From CAUJIW01 sp963205175 (GTDB lineage Bacteria > Pseudomonadota > Alphaproteobacteria > Sphingomonadales > Sphingomonadaceae), in the NCBI GenBank assembly GCA_041060555.1, contig JBEUDS010000006.1: 64,000 bases of DNA; one strand, written 5' to 3'. The position numbers and the translations under genes are program-made. Below, piece by piece: positions 8,422 to 19,038 of the stretch. The notes below the pieces were generated by a model. The model searched no databases and had not been told where the DNA came from. It saw only the letters and a list, made by a program, of their open reading frames with translations. How positions within the stretch are numbered: position 1 is the stretch's first letter; each line of letters opens with the position of its first letter.

Positions 8422-8826
8422 TCAGATCAGGCCGCCGAGGCCGCCGATCAGCGACCAGGCCTCGGGGTCGACCGGCATCACTGACAGGCGAGGCTGGCGC
8501 ACCAGCGCCAGATGGGCCAGCCGGGGCTCGGCCTTGATGGCGGCCAGCGTCACCGGGGCGGGCAGGGCCTGGTCGGCGGTGACGTCGACCACCCCGGACG
8601 CCGGGTCGGCCGGGTCGGGCCGGAAGGTGCCGGTGATCGAGACGATGCCCACAACCGCCCGTTCGGCACCGCTATGGTAGAAGAAGGCCCGGTCGCCTTC
8701 CGCCATCGCCCGCATGTTGTTCAGCGCCTGGGCGTTGCGCACGCCGTCCCAGGCGGTGGTGCCGCGCTCCACCTGCTGTTGCCAGCTCCAGCTCTCGGGT
8801 TCGCTTTTCAGTAGCCAGTAAGCCAT
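8422..8826 (-). CDS. EVE domain protein
   Basis: A 134-residue single EVE (PUA-like) domain. The opening MAYWLLKSEPESWSW, then WDGVRNAQALNNMRAM and AFFYHSG are hallmark phrases of the bacterial/thymocyte-nuclear-protein-1 branch. EVE domains bind modified bases in DNA or RNA, and standalone copies like this are widespread and of unsettled physiological role. It runs opposite to the secreted-protein gene upstream and is 41 bases from the next minus-strand gene. Confidence 0.92.
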   Translation of the reverse strand: MAYWLLKSEPESWSWQQQVERGTTAWDGVRNAQALNNMRAMAEGDRAFFYHSGAERAVVGIVSITGTFRPDPADPASGVVDVTADQALPAPVTLAAIKAEPRLAHLALVRQPRLSVMPVDPEAWSLIGGLGGLI

Positions 8827-8867
8827 GGGCGTCTCCGCGATATGGCGTCGGTCCAGGGGCGTACCCC

Positions 8868-9869
8868 TCAGGGGTTGGGGGTGGCGATGGCGCCCGGGAC
8901 GGCGGTCAGCTTGCCCTCGCGCTCCCGCTGCACCTCGTAGGGCGACACGGTCGCGGCCTTCAGGCGTTCGGCGCGGTCGAGGACGTAGCGCCGGTAGGCC
9001 TGGTCCTCGTCATTGGGCAGTGCCGCACAGCTGGCGATGGCGGCGCGCATCCAGTTCAGGCGCTGCACGATTACTTCGCCCTCCACCCGCTTGGCGGCGT
9101 CGCCTTCGGGCACGCCGGTCGCCTGTTCCAGCAGCCGCAGCAGCCGCCAGGCGCCGTAGGACGGACAGGAAACCGCCCGTTGCTCCTTCTCGTCACGGAA
9201 GCGGGTGGAGACCACCGGCAGGCCGGTGATGGCATCGTCCAGTGCGGAGTCCTCGGTGACGATGATCTCCACATGCTTGCCCAGATGTGGGCTCACCACC
9301 TCGTTGAACAGGCCGACGACGACGTCGCGGCCCGAATTCTTGTCCCAGCGATGTTCCAGCAGCAGCAGGTTGAGGCGCGTGTGCTTGAGCGGGTCGGCGG
9401 CGAGCTGGCGCTTGTAGAAGTAGGCGCTGTTGGCGAGCGACGGGTTCAGCACATAGGCCTCCGGCGCACCCTCGCCACTCCAGCGCACCAGCACCGGGAT
9501 GACGTCGTCGTCCGGCAGCGGTCCTGCGGGTGGCGCGCTCAGCGTCCAGCTGGGCGGAAGTTTGACGTCGGCCTTCACCACATAGGTTGGCGTGACCACG
9601 AAACCGGCACCGTCGCGGCGGGCCTCGCCCATGGCGACCGCCGCCGGTTCGGTGAAGAACAACGCGCCGGCGGGGAAGGGGACAATCGGGCTGCCCGGTT
9701 CCCAGTCCGCCTTGTAGGTGAACACCTTGGCGGCGAAGAATTCGCCCGGCAGATCGGGCTCGGGCGGGATTTGCCGGTTATCCCAGCGCCACCAGGTGAC
9801 GATCGCCGCGATCAGGACGGCGACGACCACGCAGTAGATCACGATGCGCTTGGGTTCATTATATTCCAT
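8868..9869 (-). CDS. membrane-anchored protein of unknown function
   Basis: A 333-residue protein with one N-terminal transmembrane helix (about residues 8-26) and a large, presumably periplasmic, domain. Two cysteines in the C-terminal half (SCPSYG and SCAALP) could pair. I recognise no family. It is on the same strand as the EVE gene downstream and the MscS gene upstream (45 bases away), but functional linkage is not evident. Confidence 0.65.
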   Translation of the reverse strand: MEYNEPKRIVIYCVVVAVLIAAIVTWWRWDNRQIPPEPDLPGEFFAAKVFTYKADWEPGSPIVPFPAGALFFTEPAAVAMGEARRDGAGFVVTPTYVVKADVKLPPSWTLSAPPAGPLPDDDVIPVLVRWSGEGAPEAYVLNPSLANSAYFYKRQLAADPLKHTRLNLLLLEHRWDKNSGRDVVVGLFNEVVSPHLGKHVEIIVTEDSALDDAITGLPVVSTRFRDEKEQRAVSCPSYGAWRLLRLLEQATGVPEGDAAKRVEGEVIVQRLNWMRAAIASCAALPNDEDQAYRRYVLDRAERLKAATVSPYEVQREREGKLTAVPGAIATPNP

Positions 9870-9914
9870 GGCGGGCGACGTCCTTCGATGGCCGGCTGAG
9901 GGTTGCTCCCTGAT

Positions 9915-11189
9915 TTAGGACGTCGCGTCGTTGTCGTCATCCTCTCTCGTGCCGGCCGGCTCGTCGTCGAGGTCGGGCTCACGGCTGACCGGAGGCCTGC
10001 CGGTCGGCAGCGGCGGCGGCACGTCGCCGAATACCAGCGTTCGATGGGGGAAGGGAATCTCGATGCCGCGCGCGTCGAACGCCAGCTTGAGCCGGCGGTT
10101 GAACTCGCGCTGCACCGCCCAGCGCTCGGTGGGCAGGGTCTTGATCCGGGCGCGGATCACCACCGCCGAGTCGTCGAAGCGGTCCAGTCCCAGGATGTCG
10201 ATGGGCTCCAGCAGCCGCGCGCGATACTGCTCGTCGGCGGCGAGGTCGGCGGCGATATCGCGCAGCGCGGTGACCACCGCGTCGATGCTTGCCTTGTAGG
10301 AGACGCCGACATCGAACACTGCATAGGCGAAGTCCTTGGTCATGTTCTCGACGACGTCGATGGCGCTGTAGGGCACGACGTGCTGCACGCCGGCCTGGTC
10401 GCGCAGGCGCACGCAACGCACGCCCATGTGCTCGACATGGCCGGCATGGCCGGCCACCCGCACCACGTCGCCAACGCCCATGCTGTCCTCGATGACGATC
10501 ATCAGGCCGGTGAGGAAGTCCTTGACCAGCGACTGCGCGCCGAAGCCGATCGCCAGTCCGGCAATGCCGGCGGAGGCCAGCAGCGGCGTGATGTTGAGGC
10601 CCAGTTCGGCCAGCAGCAGCAGCACCGCGAGGACGCCGACAATGGTGCGGCCGACGCCGCTGAGCAGTGGAATCAGGGTGCGCGCCCGTGGCGATACCGT
10701 GAGGGTGCCGGTCACCGTGCGTGGCAGCAGCAGGAAGGAGATCACGACCGGCACCAGTCGCCAGGCGATCAGGGCAAGCGCCAGCACCAGCAGGACACTG
10801 ACCAGCGTTTCCAGCAGCACCGTGGCGTCGAGCGTGCCCGCCGAGGGCAGCAGCGCCCAGATTTCGGCCAGCCCGAGCAGGCCGGCGGTGATCGCCACCA
10901 GCATGACGAGCTTGCGCACCGACGATTCCAGCTGGGCCAGCCGCAGCAGGAGGTCGCGCTGGTGGGGATCGTCGCCGCTGTCGGCCACCCGCCGCTCGAC
11001 AAAGCCGGTGACCAGCCGGACGATCAGTCGCCGCGCCAGCCACAACAGGGCGACCAGCGCCAGGCTGATGCCGAACCGGGTCGCCAGCTCGGTGGGCGAC
11101 AGGTCGCCGATACGGTCGATCCAGTGCTGGATGTCCAGGGCAAGGTCGAAGGCGGGGGAGGCCGCCTCGGCGGCCTGTTGTTCTGGCAT
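9915..11189 (-). CDS. MscS-family mechanosensitive ion channel
   Basis: A 424-residue small-conductance channel. The pore helix and beta-domain start are clear: LASAGIAGLAIGFGAQSLVK followed by DFLTGLMIVIEDSMGVGD, the MscS signature. About five hydrophobic segments precede it and a charged tail follows. It protects the cell from osmotic downshock by gating in the inner membrane. It is ordinary for the family. Confidence 0.93.
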   Translation of the reverse strand: MPEQQAAEAASPAFDLALDIQHWIDRIGDLSPTELATRFGISLALVALLWLARRLIVRLVTGFVERRVADSGDDPHQRDLLLRLAQLESSVRKLVMLVAITAGLLGLAEIWALLPSAGTLDATVLLETLVSVLLVLALALIAWRLVPVVISFLLLPRTVTGTLTVSPRARTLIPLLSGVGRTIVGVLAVLLLLAELGLNITPLLASAGIAGLAIGFGAQSLVKDFLTGLMIVIEDSMGVGDVVRVAGHAGHVEHMGVRCVRLRDQAGVQHVVPYSAIDVVENMTKDFAYAVFDVGVSYKASIDAVVTALRDIAADLAADEQYRARLLEPIDILGLDRFDDSAVVIRARIKTLPTERWAVQREFNRRLKLAFDARGIEIPFPHRTLVFGDVPPPLPTGRPPVSREPDLDDEPAGTREDDDNDATS

Positions 11190-11287
11190 GGCGGCTTCCG
11201 GCTTGGGGGGCGCGACCGACGGTCGACAACACCCCGAAGCTAGGTGCCGTGCGCGGGCCGGTCAACCGGCCGGCCCGACTTTTGCGC

Positions 11288-13072
11288 TCAGGCGGCTCGC
11301 AGCTGACGCAGGAAGTCGCCCATTGCCTGTTGCAGCATCGAGGCGTCGCTGGCCACGCCCGCCGAAGCGTTCTGGACATTGCCGGCGGCCGCGGCGTTCT
11401 CCTGCGCCACGCCCTTTACCTCGGCGATGCTGCTGCCGGCGCGGGTGGCCTCGGACGACACCTGTTGCACCGTCCGGCTGATCTCCTGGGTCGCCGCGGA
11501 CTGTTCCTCCACCGCCGAGGCGATGGTGGTGGAAATCTCGCTGACCTCGGTCACCACCTCGGCGATCTCGCCGATGACGCTGACGGTGTCATCGGTGGCG
11601 GCCTGGATGGCGGCGATCTGGGTGGTGATCTCGTCGGTCGCCTGGGCGGTCTGGTTGGCGAGGTTCTTCACCTCGGCGGCGACCACGGCGAAGCCCTTGC
11701 CGGCCTCGCCGGCGCGGGCGGCCTCGATGGTGGCGTTGAGCGCCAGCAGGTTGGTCTGGTTGGCGATCTGGTTGATCAGCGTCACCACCTCGCCGATACG
11801 GCGGCTGGTTTCGGCCAGGTGCTGGACGCGGCGACCGGCATCGGTGGCCTTGACGGTAGCACCGGTGGCGATGGCCGAGGCCTCGTTGACGCGGGCGGTG
11901 ATCTCGCCGATCGACGCTGTCAGCTCCTCGGTGGCGGCGGCGACGGTATCGACGCCGACGCGGGCCTCGTCAGTGGCCGAGGAGGCCACGTCGACCTGGT
12001 GCCGCGTGGCGTCGGCGCTGCTCACCATCTGGCCGGCGGCGGCCTGCATGGTGCCGGCGGCGGCCGACAGGCGGTTGACGATGCCGGCGACGTTGGCCTC
12101 CAGGGCGGCGGCCATGTCGAGCAGGGCCTGGCGCTGGCGTTCGGCGGCGCGGCGCTGTTCTTCCTCGGCGGTCGCCATCAGCTGGGCGTTCTGCTCGTTG
12201 ACCTCGGCGATGCGCGCCTGCAGCTGCGCCTGAGCGGCCTGACGGTTGAGTTCGATCTGCGACTGCAACTCGGCGTTCTTTTCCGCCTGGTCGCGGAACA
12301 CCGCCAGCGCGCGGGCGATGCCGCCCACCTCGTCGCCGCGTTCGGTGCCCTCGACGGTGATGTCGAGACGGCCACCGGCGAGCGCGCCCACCAGTTCGGC
12401 GAGCCGGCCCAGCGGGCGGCCGATGAAGCGCTGACCGATCACCAGCGCCAGCGACAGGCCGATCAGCAGCCCCGCCGCGGCGATGCCGATCATCAGCTCG
12501 ATGCGCTGGCGGTGGAATTCCTGCAGTTCGGCGCGCACCGTCTTGATGTCGGCGGCGTTGGAGGCGGCGAAGGCGTCGACCTGCTCGCCGAACGCCTTGC
12601 GGTTGGCCCGGTTGGAGTCGTTGTCGCCCCACACCCGGGCTTCCGCCGGGCTGACCTCGGTGCCCAGGCGCGCCAGTTCCTCGCGCTTCTCGAAGAAGGC
12701 GTTGGCGTTGGCTTCCATCGCCTTGAAGCGTTCGGCCTGGTCGGGGCGGATGAGCGGGCGCCACGCATCCATGATCTTGCGCATGGCGGCGAGATTTTCC
12801 CGCATGCCGGCGGCGAACTTGGCGGCACCCTCGGTGTCCTTGGCCATGTAGACGCCGCGTGAGTCCATCACCACGGCATAGACGAGGCCGTTGAACTGCT
12901 CGCCGAGAATGGCGCGCTGGGCCGCGCGGTCGATTTCCTCGACTTTCTGGCCATAGGCCAGCATGGCATCGATGCCGGTCCAGGCGATGGCGCCGGAAAC
13001 AATGCCGAGGAAGGCGACGAGGGCCCCGATCTTGGTGCGGATGCGCAGGTCGGTGAAGCGCCGGACGAGCAT
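11288..13072 (-). CDS. methyl-accepting chemotaxis protein
   Basis: A 594-residue receptor with an N-terminal membrane helix (about 12-35), a roughly 180-residue periplasmic helical sensor, a second helix (about 192-212), a HAMP domain, coiled coil, and an MCP signalling domain with the conserved hairpin tip (IANQTNLLALNATIEAARAG, then GFAVVAAEVKNLA). It relays an unknown signal to CheA/CheW. It is an orphan receptor here: no che genes are in the window. Confidence 0.95.
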   Translation of the reverse strand: MLVRRFTDLRIRTKIGALVAFLGIVSGAIAWTGIDAMLAYGQKVEEIDRAAQRAILGEQFNGLVYAVVMDSRGVYMAKDTEGAAKFAAGMRENLAAMRKIMDAWRPLIRPDQAERFKAMEANANAFFEKREELARLGTEVSPAEARVWGDNDSNRANRKAFGEQVDAFAASNAADIKTVRAELQEFHRQRIELMIGIAAAGLLIGLSLALVIGQRFIGRPLGRLAELVGALAGGRLDITVEGTERGDEVGGIARALAVFRDQAEKNAELQSQIELNRQAAQAQLQARIAEVNEQNAQLMATAEEEQRRAAERQRQALLDMAAALEANVAGIVNRLSAAAGTMQAAAGQMVSSADATRHQVDVASSATDEARVGVDTVAAATEELTASIGEITARVNEASAIATGATVKATDAGRRVQHLAETSRRIGEVVTLINQIANQTNLLALNATIEAARAGEAGKGFAVVAAEVKNLANQTAQATDEITTQIAAIQAATDDTVSVIGEIAEVVTEVSEISTTIASAVEEQSAATQEISRTVQQVSSEATRAGSSIAEVKGVAQENAAAAGNVQNASAGVASDASMLQQAMGDFLRQLRAA

Positions 13073-13264
13073 GGAATGCCTCCAGGGTAGATTAGCTTGC
13101 TATTAGAAACCGAATACGCCCCGCCCGCTTACCAGTTGGTTAAGGGGCTGGCTGGTGGCGCGAGTCTGACCGCTGTTCGGATAGGGGCGGGGCTCGGGGG
13201 CGCCCGCGGATGGTAGCTGTCGGCGTGATGTGCCGCCGCCCGTTCCGCTCTAGCCAAGATGCTG

Positions 13265-13279
13265 ATGTAATATTATCTC

Positions 13280-13281
<2 letters not shown>
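13265..13281. promoter_or_regulatory. possible Zur operator before CobW-type GTPase
   Basis: ATGTAATATTATCTCAT is an AT-rich, partly symmetric element in a GC-rich surround, overlapping the start codon of the GTPase gene. From memory it agrees at about 13 of 17 positions with the alphaproteobacterial Zur box ATGTTATAATATAACAT. The match is not perfect, so this is a candidate only. Confidence 0.4.
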
Positions 13282-14464
<1,183 letters not shown>

Positions 14465-14484
14465 GGCCCGGACGTGTCCCGGTC

Positions 14485-14571
14485 CTCCACGCGAACACCG
14501 GCCTTGCCGGACAGCAAGGCGGGGTGGAAGCCTTCCTCGTGGATACCCGTGACACAAGTCCGGGCATGACG
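14485..14571. repeat. REP-like intergenic repeat, copy 1
   Basis: The gap between the GTPase and DUF815 genes contains CCACGCGAACACC (14487-14499) and GTGGATACCCGTGACA continuing to GGGCATGACG (14539-14571). The same two blocks recur near the right edge of the window (63804-63916). The right-hand copies carry better palindromes. They look like members of one dispersed extragenic repeat family. Confidence 0.5.
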
Positions 14572-14584
14572 ATTCGGGCTCGCC

Positions 14585-15481
14585 TCAGATCACCACGCCA
14601 AGCTGGCCGGCGAGATCCTGGGTGAACTGCCAGGCGACGCGGCCGGAGCGCGCGCCGCGGGTCGCCGCCCATTCGATGGCCTGGGGGCGAATCGCCTCGA
14701 ACGTCGTCGGCAGGCCGAGATGTTCGATATAGCCGGCGATCATGGTGAGATACTGGTCCTGGCTGCAGGCGTGGAAGCCGATCCAAAGGCCGAAGCGGTC
14801 GGACAGCGAAACCTTGTCCTCGACCACGTCGCGCGGGTTGATGGCGTCGCGGCTCTCGTTCTCCATGATCTCGCGCGGCATCAGGTGACGGCGGTTGGAG
14901 GTTGCGTAGAACAGGGTGTTGGCAGGCCGGCCCTCCAGCCCGCCTTCCAGCACGGCTTTGAGCGCCTTGTAGCGGCTGTCGCCGGCGTCGAACGACAGGT
15001 CGTCGCAGAACAGCACGAAGCGGCGGTCGGAGGCCGCCACCCGGCGCATCAGCCGCGGCAGGGTCTCGATGTCCTCGCGGTGGATCTCGACCAGGGCGAG
15101 ATCGGCGCCTTCCTCAGCCACCAGATGGCCGTGCACCGCCTTGACGATGGAGCTCTTGCCCATGCCGCGCGAGCCCCACAGCAGCGCGTTGTTGGCCGGC
15201 AGGCCGCGCGCGAAACGGCGGGTGTTCTCGACGATCAGCTGCTTTTGCAGGTCGATGCCGTGCAGCAGGGCCAGCGGCACCCGGGCGATGCGCGGCACCG
15301 GGGTGAAGCGGCCGGTCTCTCCCTCCCAGATGAAGCCGTCGGCGGCGCGCAGGTCGTCGACCGGGGCCGGCGGCGGGGCCAGCCGCTCCAGCGCGTCGGC
15401 GATGCGGGCAAGCAGGGGCGCCAGCTGCGGATCGGTGGCGGTCAGGTCTTGCGGGCGGGCGTGGCCTTGCAGGTCGGTCAT
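14585..15481 (-). CDS. DUF815-family AAA-type ATPase
   Basis: A 298-residue protein starting at the ATG at 15481. Walker A is GSRGMGKSS, Walker B is VLFCDDLSF, and the phrases ATSNRRHLMPRE and DRFGLWIGFH are diagnostic of the DUF815 P-loop family. Its role is not established. It is usually found next to yajC-secDF in alphaproteobacteria, as here, divergently transcribed. A longer TTG-started form would add 11 residues with no ribosome site. Confidence 0.9.
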   Translation of the reverse strand: MTDLQGHARPQDLTATDPQLAPLLARIADALERLAPPPAPVDDLRAADGFIWEGETGRFTPVPRIARVPLALLHGIDLQKQLIVENTRRFARGLPANNALLWGSRGMGKSSIVKAVHGHLVAEEGADLALVEIHREDIETLPRLMRRVAASDRRFVLFCDDLSFDAGDSRYKALKAVLEGGLEGRPANTLFYATSNRRHLMPREIMENESRDAINPRDVVEDKVSLSDRFGLWIGFHACSQDQYLTMIAGYIEHLGLPTTFEAIRPQAIEWAATRGARSGRVAWQFTQDLAGQLGVVI

Positions 15482-15556
15482 GGCGTTCCCATGTGGCTTC
15501 AGTCTTGGAGACAAGATGACAAATCCGCCACCTTCCGCCCCGCCGGGCTTACGGCG

Positions 15557-15584
15557 TTGCGAAATGAGGCGCCGTCTGTATAGT
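15557..15584 (+). promoter_or_regulatory. probable sigma-70 promoter of yajC-secDF
   Basis: TTGCGA and TATAGT are separated by 16 bases and end 38 bases before the yajC ATG. This is the best promoter-like pair in the divergent gap between the DUF815 ATPase and yajC. No rule of the surrounding coding sequence explains it. Confidence 0.5.
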
Positions 15585-15622
15585 CGCCCGCCAAATCCAG
15601 GGTCAAAATCGGAATCTCACAC

Positions 15623-15970
15623 ATGCTCATTTCCACAGCCTATGCCCAGACCGCGACCGGCGCCGCTGGTGGCGCCGGCGGCGCCTTCATGCAGCTGCTG
15701 CCGCTGCTGGCGATCTTCGTGATCTTCTACTTCCTGCTCATCCGGCCGCAGCAGAAGCGGATGAAGCAGCACAAGGAGATGATCGGCGCGGTCAAGCGCG
15801 GCGACACCGTGGTCACCGCCGGCGGCATGATCGGCAAGGTGGTGCGTGTCGCCGACGACGAGGTGCAGGTGGAAGTGGCCGACGGCGTGCGGGTGCGCGT
15901 GGTCAAGGGCACGCTGTCCGACGTGCGGGCCAAGGGCGAGCCGGTCGCCAACGACACCGACGACAAGTAA
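15623..15970 (+). CDS. yajC: YajC, preprotein translocase accessory subunit
   Basis: A 115-residue protein with a single membrane helix (about residues 21-40, LLPLLAIFVIFYFLLIRPQQ) followed by a small cytoplasmic domain containing GDTVVTAGGMIGKV. This is the standard YajC pattern and length. It associates with SecDF in the inner membrane and modulates secretion through SecYEG. It is the first gene of yajC-secD-secF. Confidence 0.97.
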   Translation: MLISTAYAQTATGAAGGAGGAFMQLLPLLAIFVIFYFLLIRPQQKRMKQHKEMIGAVKRGDTVVTAGGMIGKVVRVADDEVQVEVADGVRVRVVKGTLSDVRAKGEPVANDTDDK

Positions 15971-15979
15971 GCGTTTCCC

Positions 15980-17590
15980 ATGCTCGACTTTCCGCGCTGG
16001 AAGATCTGGGGGATCTGCCTGGTCCTGCTCGCAGGCTGCGTGCTCGCGCTGCCCAACCTGTTCCCGGAAGGCCAGGTCGCCGGCTGGCCGAGCTGGGCGC
16101 CCAAGCGGCAGCTCAACCTCGGGCTCGACCTGCGCGGTGGCTCCCATCTGCTGTTGCAGGTGGATACCGATGAAGTGATTCGCCAGCAGCTCGACGTGCT
16201 GCAGGACGACATTCGTAACGAGTTGCGGGACCTCAAGGACGCCCAGGGCGGCCGGGTCGGCTATGGCGATTTCCAGGTCGGCAAGAACGCGGTCAGCCTG
16301 CTGGTGCGCTCGGCGGCGGACGTGGATGCGGTTGTCGAGGCGCTGCGCACGCTGACCCAGCCGGTGGGCGGCAGCTTCTCCGGCCAGCGCGACCGCGAGG
16401 TGGCGGTGACCGACGGTACCCGGGTAACGGTGACGCTGACGCCGGCGGGCATCGCCGAGCGCAAGCGGATGATCGTCGACCAGTCGATCGAGAAGGTTCG
16501 CCGGCGTATCGACGAGCTCGGTACCCGCGAGCCCACCATCATCCGCCAGGGCGCCGACCGCATTGTCGTCCAGGTGCCGGGCCTGCAAGACCCCGGCCAG
16601 CTCAAGACCCTGCTGGGCAAGACCGCCAAGCTGGAGTTCAAGCTGGTCAACACCGAGGTTTCCGCCGAGGACATCGAGCGTGGCCGGGTGCCGCCGGGTT
16701 CGGAAGTGCTGCCGTTCCTCGATGATCCGGCCCAGAAGATCGCGGTGCGGCGTCGTGCCATCATCACGGGCAACGACCTCACCGACGCCGGCCCCAGCTA
16801 CAACGAGGGCCAGGCGGTCGTCTCGTTCAAGTTCAACGCCGCCGGCGGTCGCCGCTTCGGCCAGGTGACCACCGAGAATGTCGGCAAGCCGTTCGCCATC
16901 GTGCTCGACGGCGAGGTGATCTCGGCGCCGCGCATCAACGAGCCCATTCTCGGCGGTTCGGGCATCATCAGCGGCAATTTCACCACCGCCAGCGCCAATG
17001 AACTGGCGATTCTGTTGCGCGCCGGCCAGCTGCCGGCGAAGCTGGAAATCCTTGAGGAACGCACCGTCGGTCCCGATCTGGGCGCTGACTCGATCCGCGC
17101 CGGCATGATCGCCTCGATCATCGGCACCGTCGCCGTGGTGGTGTTCATGATGGTGACCTACGGCCGCTTCGGCCTGTTCGCCAACCTGGCGCTGATCCTC
17201 AACGTGGTGATGATTCTCGGTATCATGTCGGTGTTCGGCGCGACGCTGACGCTGCCCGGCATCGCCGGCCTGGTGCTCACCATCGGCACGGCGGTGGACG
17301 CCAACGTGCTGATCTTCGAGCGTATCCGCGAGGAACTGCGGGCCGGTCGCTCGGTGCTCAACGCCGTCGACGCCGGCTACCGCGAGGCCAGCCGGGCGAT
17401 CTGGGACGCCAACATCACCAACGTCATCGCCGCCGCGCTGATGATGTGGTTCGGCTCGGGCCCGGTGAAGGGCTTTGCCGTGGTGCTGACTATCGGCATC
17501 ATCACCTCGGTGTTCACCGGCGTCACCGTCTGCCGCCTGTTCAATGTGCTCTGGTTGCGCCATGCGCGGCCGGACAAGATTTCGCTCTAG
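15980..17590 (+). CDS. secD: SecD, protein translocase subunit
   Basis: A 536-residue RND-like membrane protein. The N-terminal helix is followed by the D1 motif GLDLRGGSHLLLQVD and a large periplasmic P1 region, then five membrane helices with GTAVDANVLIFERIREEL (the conserved D4 region). With SecF it uses the proton motive force to pull exported proteins out of SecYEG. The gene starts nine bases after yajC. Length is typical for alphaproteobacteria. Confidence 0.97.
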   Translation: MLDFPRWKIWGICLVLLAGCVLALPNLFPEGQVAGWPSWAPKRQLNLGLDLRGGSHLLLQVDTDEVIRQQLDVLQDDIRNELRDLKDAQGGRVGYGDFQVGKNAVSLLVRSAADVDAVVEALRTLTQPVGGSFSGQRDREVAVTDGTRVTVTLTPAGIAERKRMIVDQSIEKVRRRIDELGTREPTIIRQGADRIVVQVPGLQDPGQLKTLLGKTAKLEFKLVNTEVSAEDIERGRVPPGSEVLPFLDDPAQKIAVRRRAIITGNDLTDAGPSYNEGQAVVSFKFNAAGGRRFGQVTTENVGKPFAIVLDGEVISAPRINEPILGGSGIISGNFTTASANELAILLRAGQLPAKLEILEERTVGPDLGADSIRAGMIASIIGTVAVVVFMMVTYGRFGLFANLALILNVVMILGIMSVFGATLTLPGIAGLVLTIGTAVDANVLIFERIREELRAGRSVLNAVDAGYREASRAIWDANITNVIAAALMMWFGSGPVKGFAVVLTIGIITSVFTGVTVCRLFNVLWLRHARPDKISL

Positions 17591-17600
17591 GAGACGGGCC

Positions 17601-18557
17601 ATGTTGCTGAAACTCGTCCCCGACAACACCAACATCGACTTCCTGCGGCTCAAGTACCTGGCCACCGCCCTGTCGGTGGCGCTGGTGGTGGGCTCGATCC
17701 TGCTGGTCGCCCTGCGTGGCCTCAATTTCGGCATCGACTTCGCCGGCGGCATCATGATGGAGGTCGGCTTCTCGCAGTCCGTGACGCCGGACCTCGACGA
17801 CATGCGCGAGGATCTCAACCGGCTGGGGCTGGGCGACGTATCGTTGCAGGAGTTCGGCTCGAAGCAGCAGATCGCCGTGCGGCTGGCCCAGCAGCCCGGT
17901 GGCGAGGCCGGCCAGCAGAAGGCCGTGGTGGCGGTGCAGGACACACTGCGCAAGACCTACGGCGACGACGTCAGCTTCCGCCGGGTGGAAACCGTCGGCG
18001 GGAAGGTGTCGGGCGAACTGATCCAGCAGGCGGGGCTCGCCATCGGGCTGGCCATGCTCGGCATCGCCATCTACATCTGGTTCCGCTTCGAATGGCAGTT
18101 CGGCGTCGGCGCCCTGCTCAGTCTTGTCCACGACGTGGCGCTGACCATGGGCTTCTTCGCCCTGACCCAGATGGAATTCAGCCTGTCGTCGGTGGCGGCG
18201 GTGCTGACCATCGTCGGCTATTCGCTCAACGACACCATCGTCGTCTATGACCGCATCCGCGAGAACCTGCGCAAATACCGCAAGATGGACATCGAGCCGT
18301 TGCTCAACCTCAGCGTCAACGAGACGCTGGCGCGCACCATCATGACCTCGGTGACCATGGCGCTGTCGCTGGTGGCGCTGCTGATCTGGGGTGGCGAGGT
18401 GATTCGCGGCTTCACCGCCGCCATGCTGCTGGGCGTGCTGATCGGCACCTACTCGTCGATCTATATCGCCGCGCCGATGCTGGTGTGGATGCGGGTCGGC
18501 CCGGCCACCTTCATCGGCAAGGACGACGAGAGCAAGGCGGAGAAGGTGGCGTCGTGA
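17601..18557 (+). CDS. secF: SecF, protein translocase subunit
   Basis: A 318-residue partner of SecD with the family motif FGIDFAGGIMMEV, a short periplasmic domain and the helices carrying GYSLNDTIVVYDRIRENL. A ribosome site (AGGAGA) precedes the ATG at 17601. The stop overlaps the start of the next gene (GTGA), so the four genes form one operon. Confidence 0.97.
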   Translation: MLLKLVPDNTNIDFLRLKYLATALSVALVVGSILLVALRGLNFGIDFAGGIMMEVGFSQSVTPDLDDMREDLNRLGLGDVSLQEFGSKQQIAVRLAQQPGGEAGQQKAVVAVQDTLRKTYGDDVSFRRVETVGGKVSGELIQQAGLAIGLAMLGIAIYIWFRFEWQFGVGALLSLVHDVALTMGFFALTQMEFSLSSVAAVLTIVGYSLNDTIVVYDRIRENLRKYRKMDIEPLLNLSVNETLARTIMTSVTMALSLVALLIWGGEVIRGFTAAMLLGVLIGTYSSIYIAAPMLVWMRVGPATFIGKDDESKAEKVAS

Positions 18558-18943
18558 CCGGCGGCTTCGAGCGTGTGGCGCCCAAGGGCGGCGCGCTCGG
18601 CATCCAGGGCTACACGCCGGGCGGCGGCTTCCGGGCTGGCGGCCGGACCTTCGCGCAAGGGCTGCTCATCCTGCCCGAGGCGGTGCATGACTGGCCGGTG
18701 ACGACGCTGGAGGCGGTGAGGCTGGACCAGTTCGCGCCGCTCGCCACGGCCGATCCTGCCATCGAGATCCTGCTCATCGGCACCGGCGGCACCATGCGCC
18801 GGCCGGACAAGACGCTGCTGACGGCGCTCAAGGCGCAGGGGCTGGCGGTCGACTTCATGGACAGCCGGGCGGCGGCGCGGACCTACAATGTACTGGTGGC
18901 GGAAGCGCGGCGCGTGGCGGCGGCGTTGCTGCCGCTGCTCTAG
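18554..18943 (+). CDS. Mth938-like (NDUFAF3-related) domain protein
   Basis: A 129-residue protein starting at the GTG that overlaps the secF stop. It matches the Mth938/DUF498 fold: IQGYTPGGGFRAGG, then ILLIGTGGTMRRPD and a closing helix with ARTYNVLVAEARRVAAAL. The mitochondrial relative NDUFAF3 helps assemble complex I; the bacterial role is uncertain. Its place after secF is conserved in alphaproteobacteria. Confidence 0.88.
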   Translation: MTGGFERVAPKGGALGIQGYTPGGGFRAGGRTFAQGLLILPEAVHDWPVTTLEAVRLDQFAPLATADPAIEILLIGTGGTMRRPDKTLLTALKAQGLAVDFMDSRAAARTYNVLVAEARRVAAALLPLL

Positions 18944-18983
18944 ACCGATGGACGTCGAGAATCCGCCGTCGGGACTGGACAAC

Positions 18984-18999
18984 ATTTTAGACTTAAAAT
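18984..18999. promoter_or_regulatory. operator A, site 1 (before gcdH)
   Basis: ATTTTAGACTTAAAAT is a perfect inverted repeat of six bases around GACT. It lies 40 bases before the gcdH start in otherwise GC-rich DNA. Related elements stand at 22890, 23508 and 27584, in front of genes of the same pathway and of the MarR gene at 27046-27555. It is probably the binding site of that MarR protein. Confidence 0.65.
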
Positions 19000-19038
19000 A
19001 AATGAAGGTCAGACTTTCGAGAGAGTGAGGCAGACGAC

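Noticed and set aside
11254..11277. 8-bp stem CGGGCCGG / CCGGCCCG between the chemotaxis receptor and MscS genes
   Set aside because: The short T-run lies on the side that does not match the minus-strand direction of both genes, so I do not call it a terminator.
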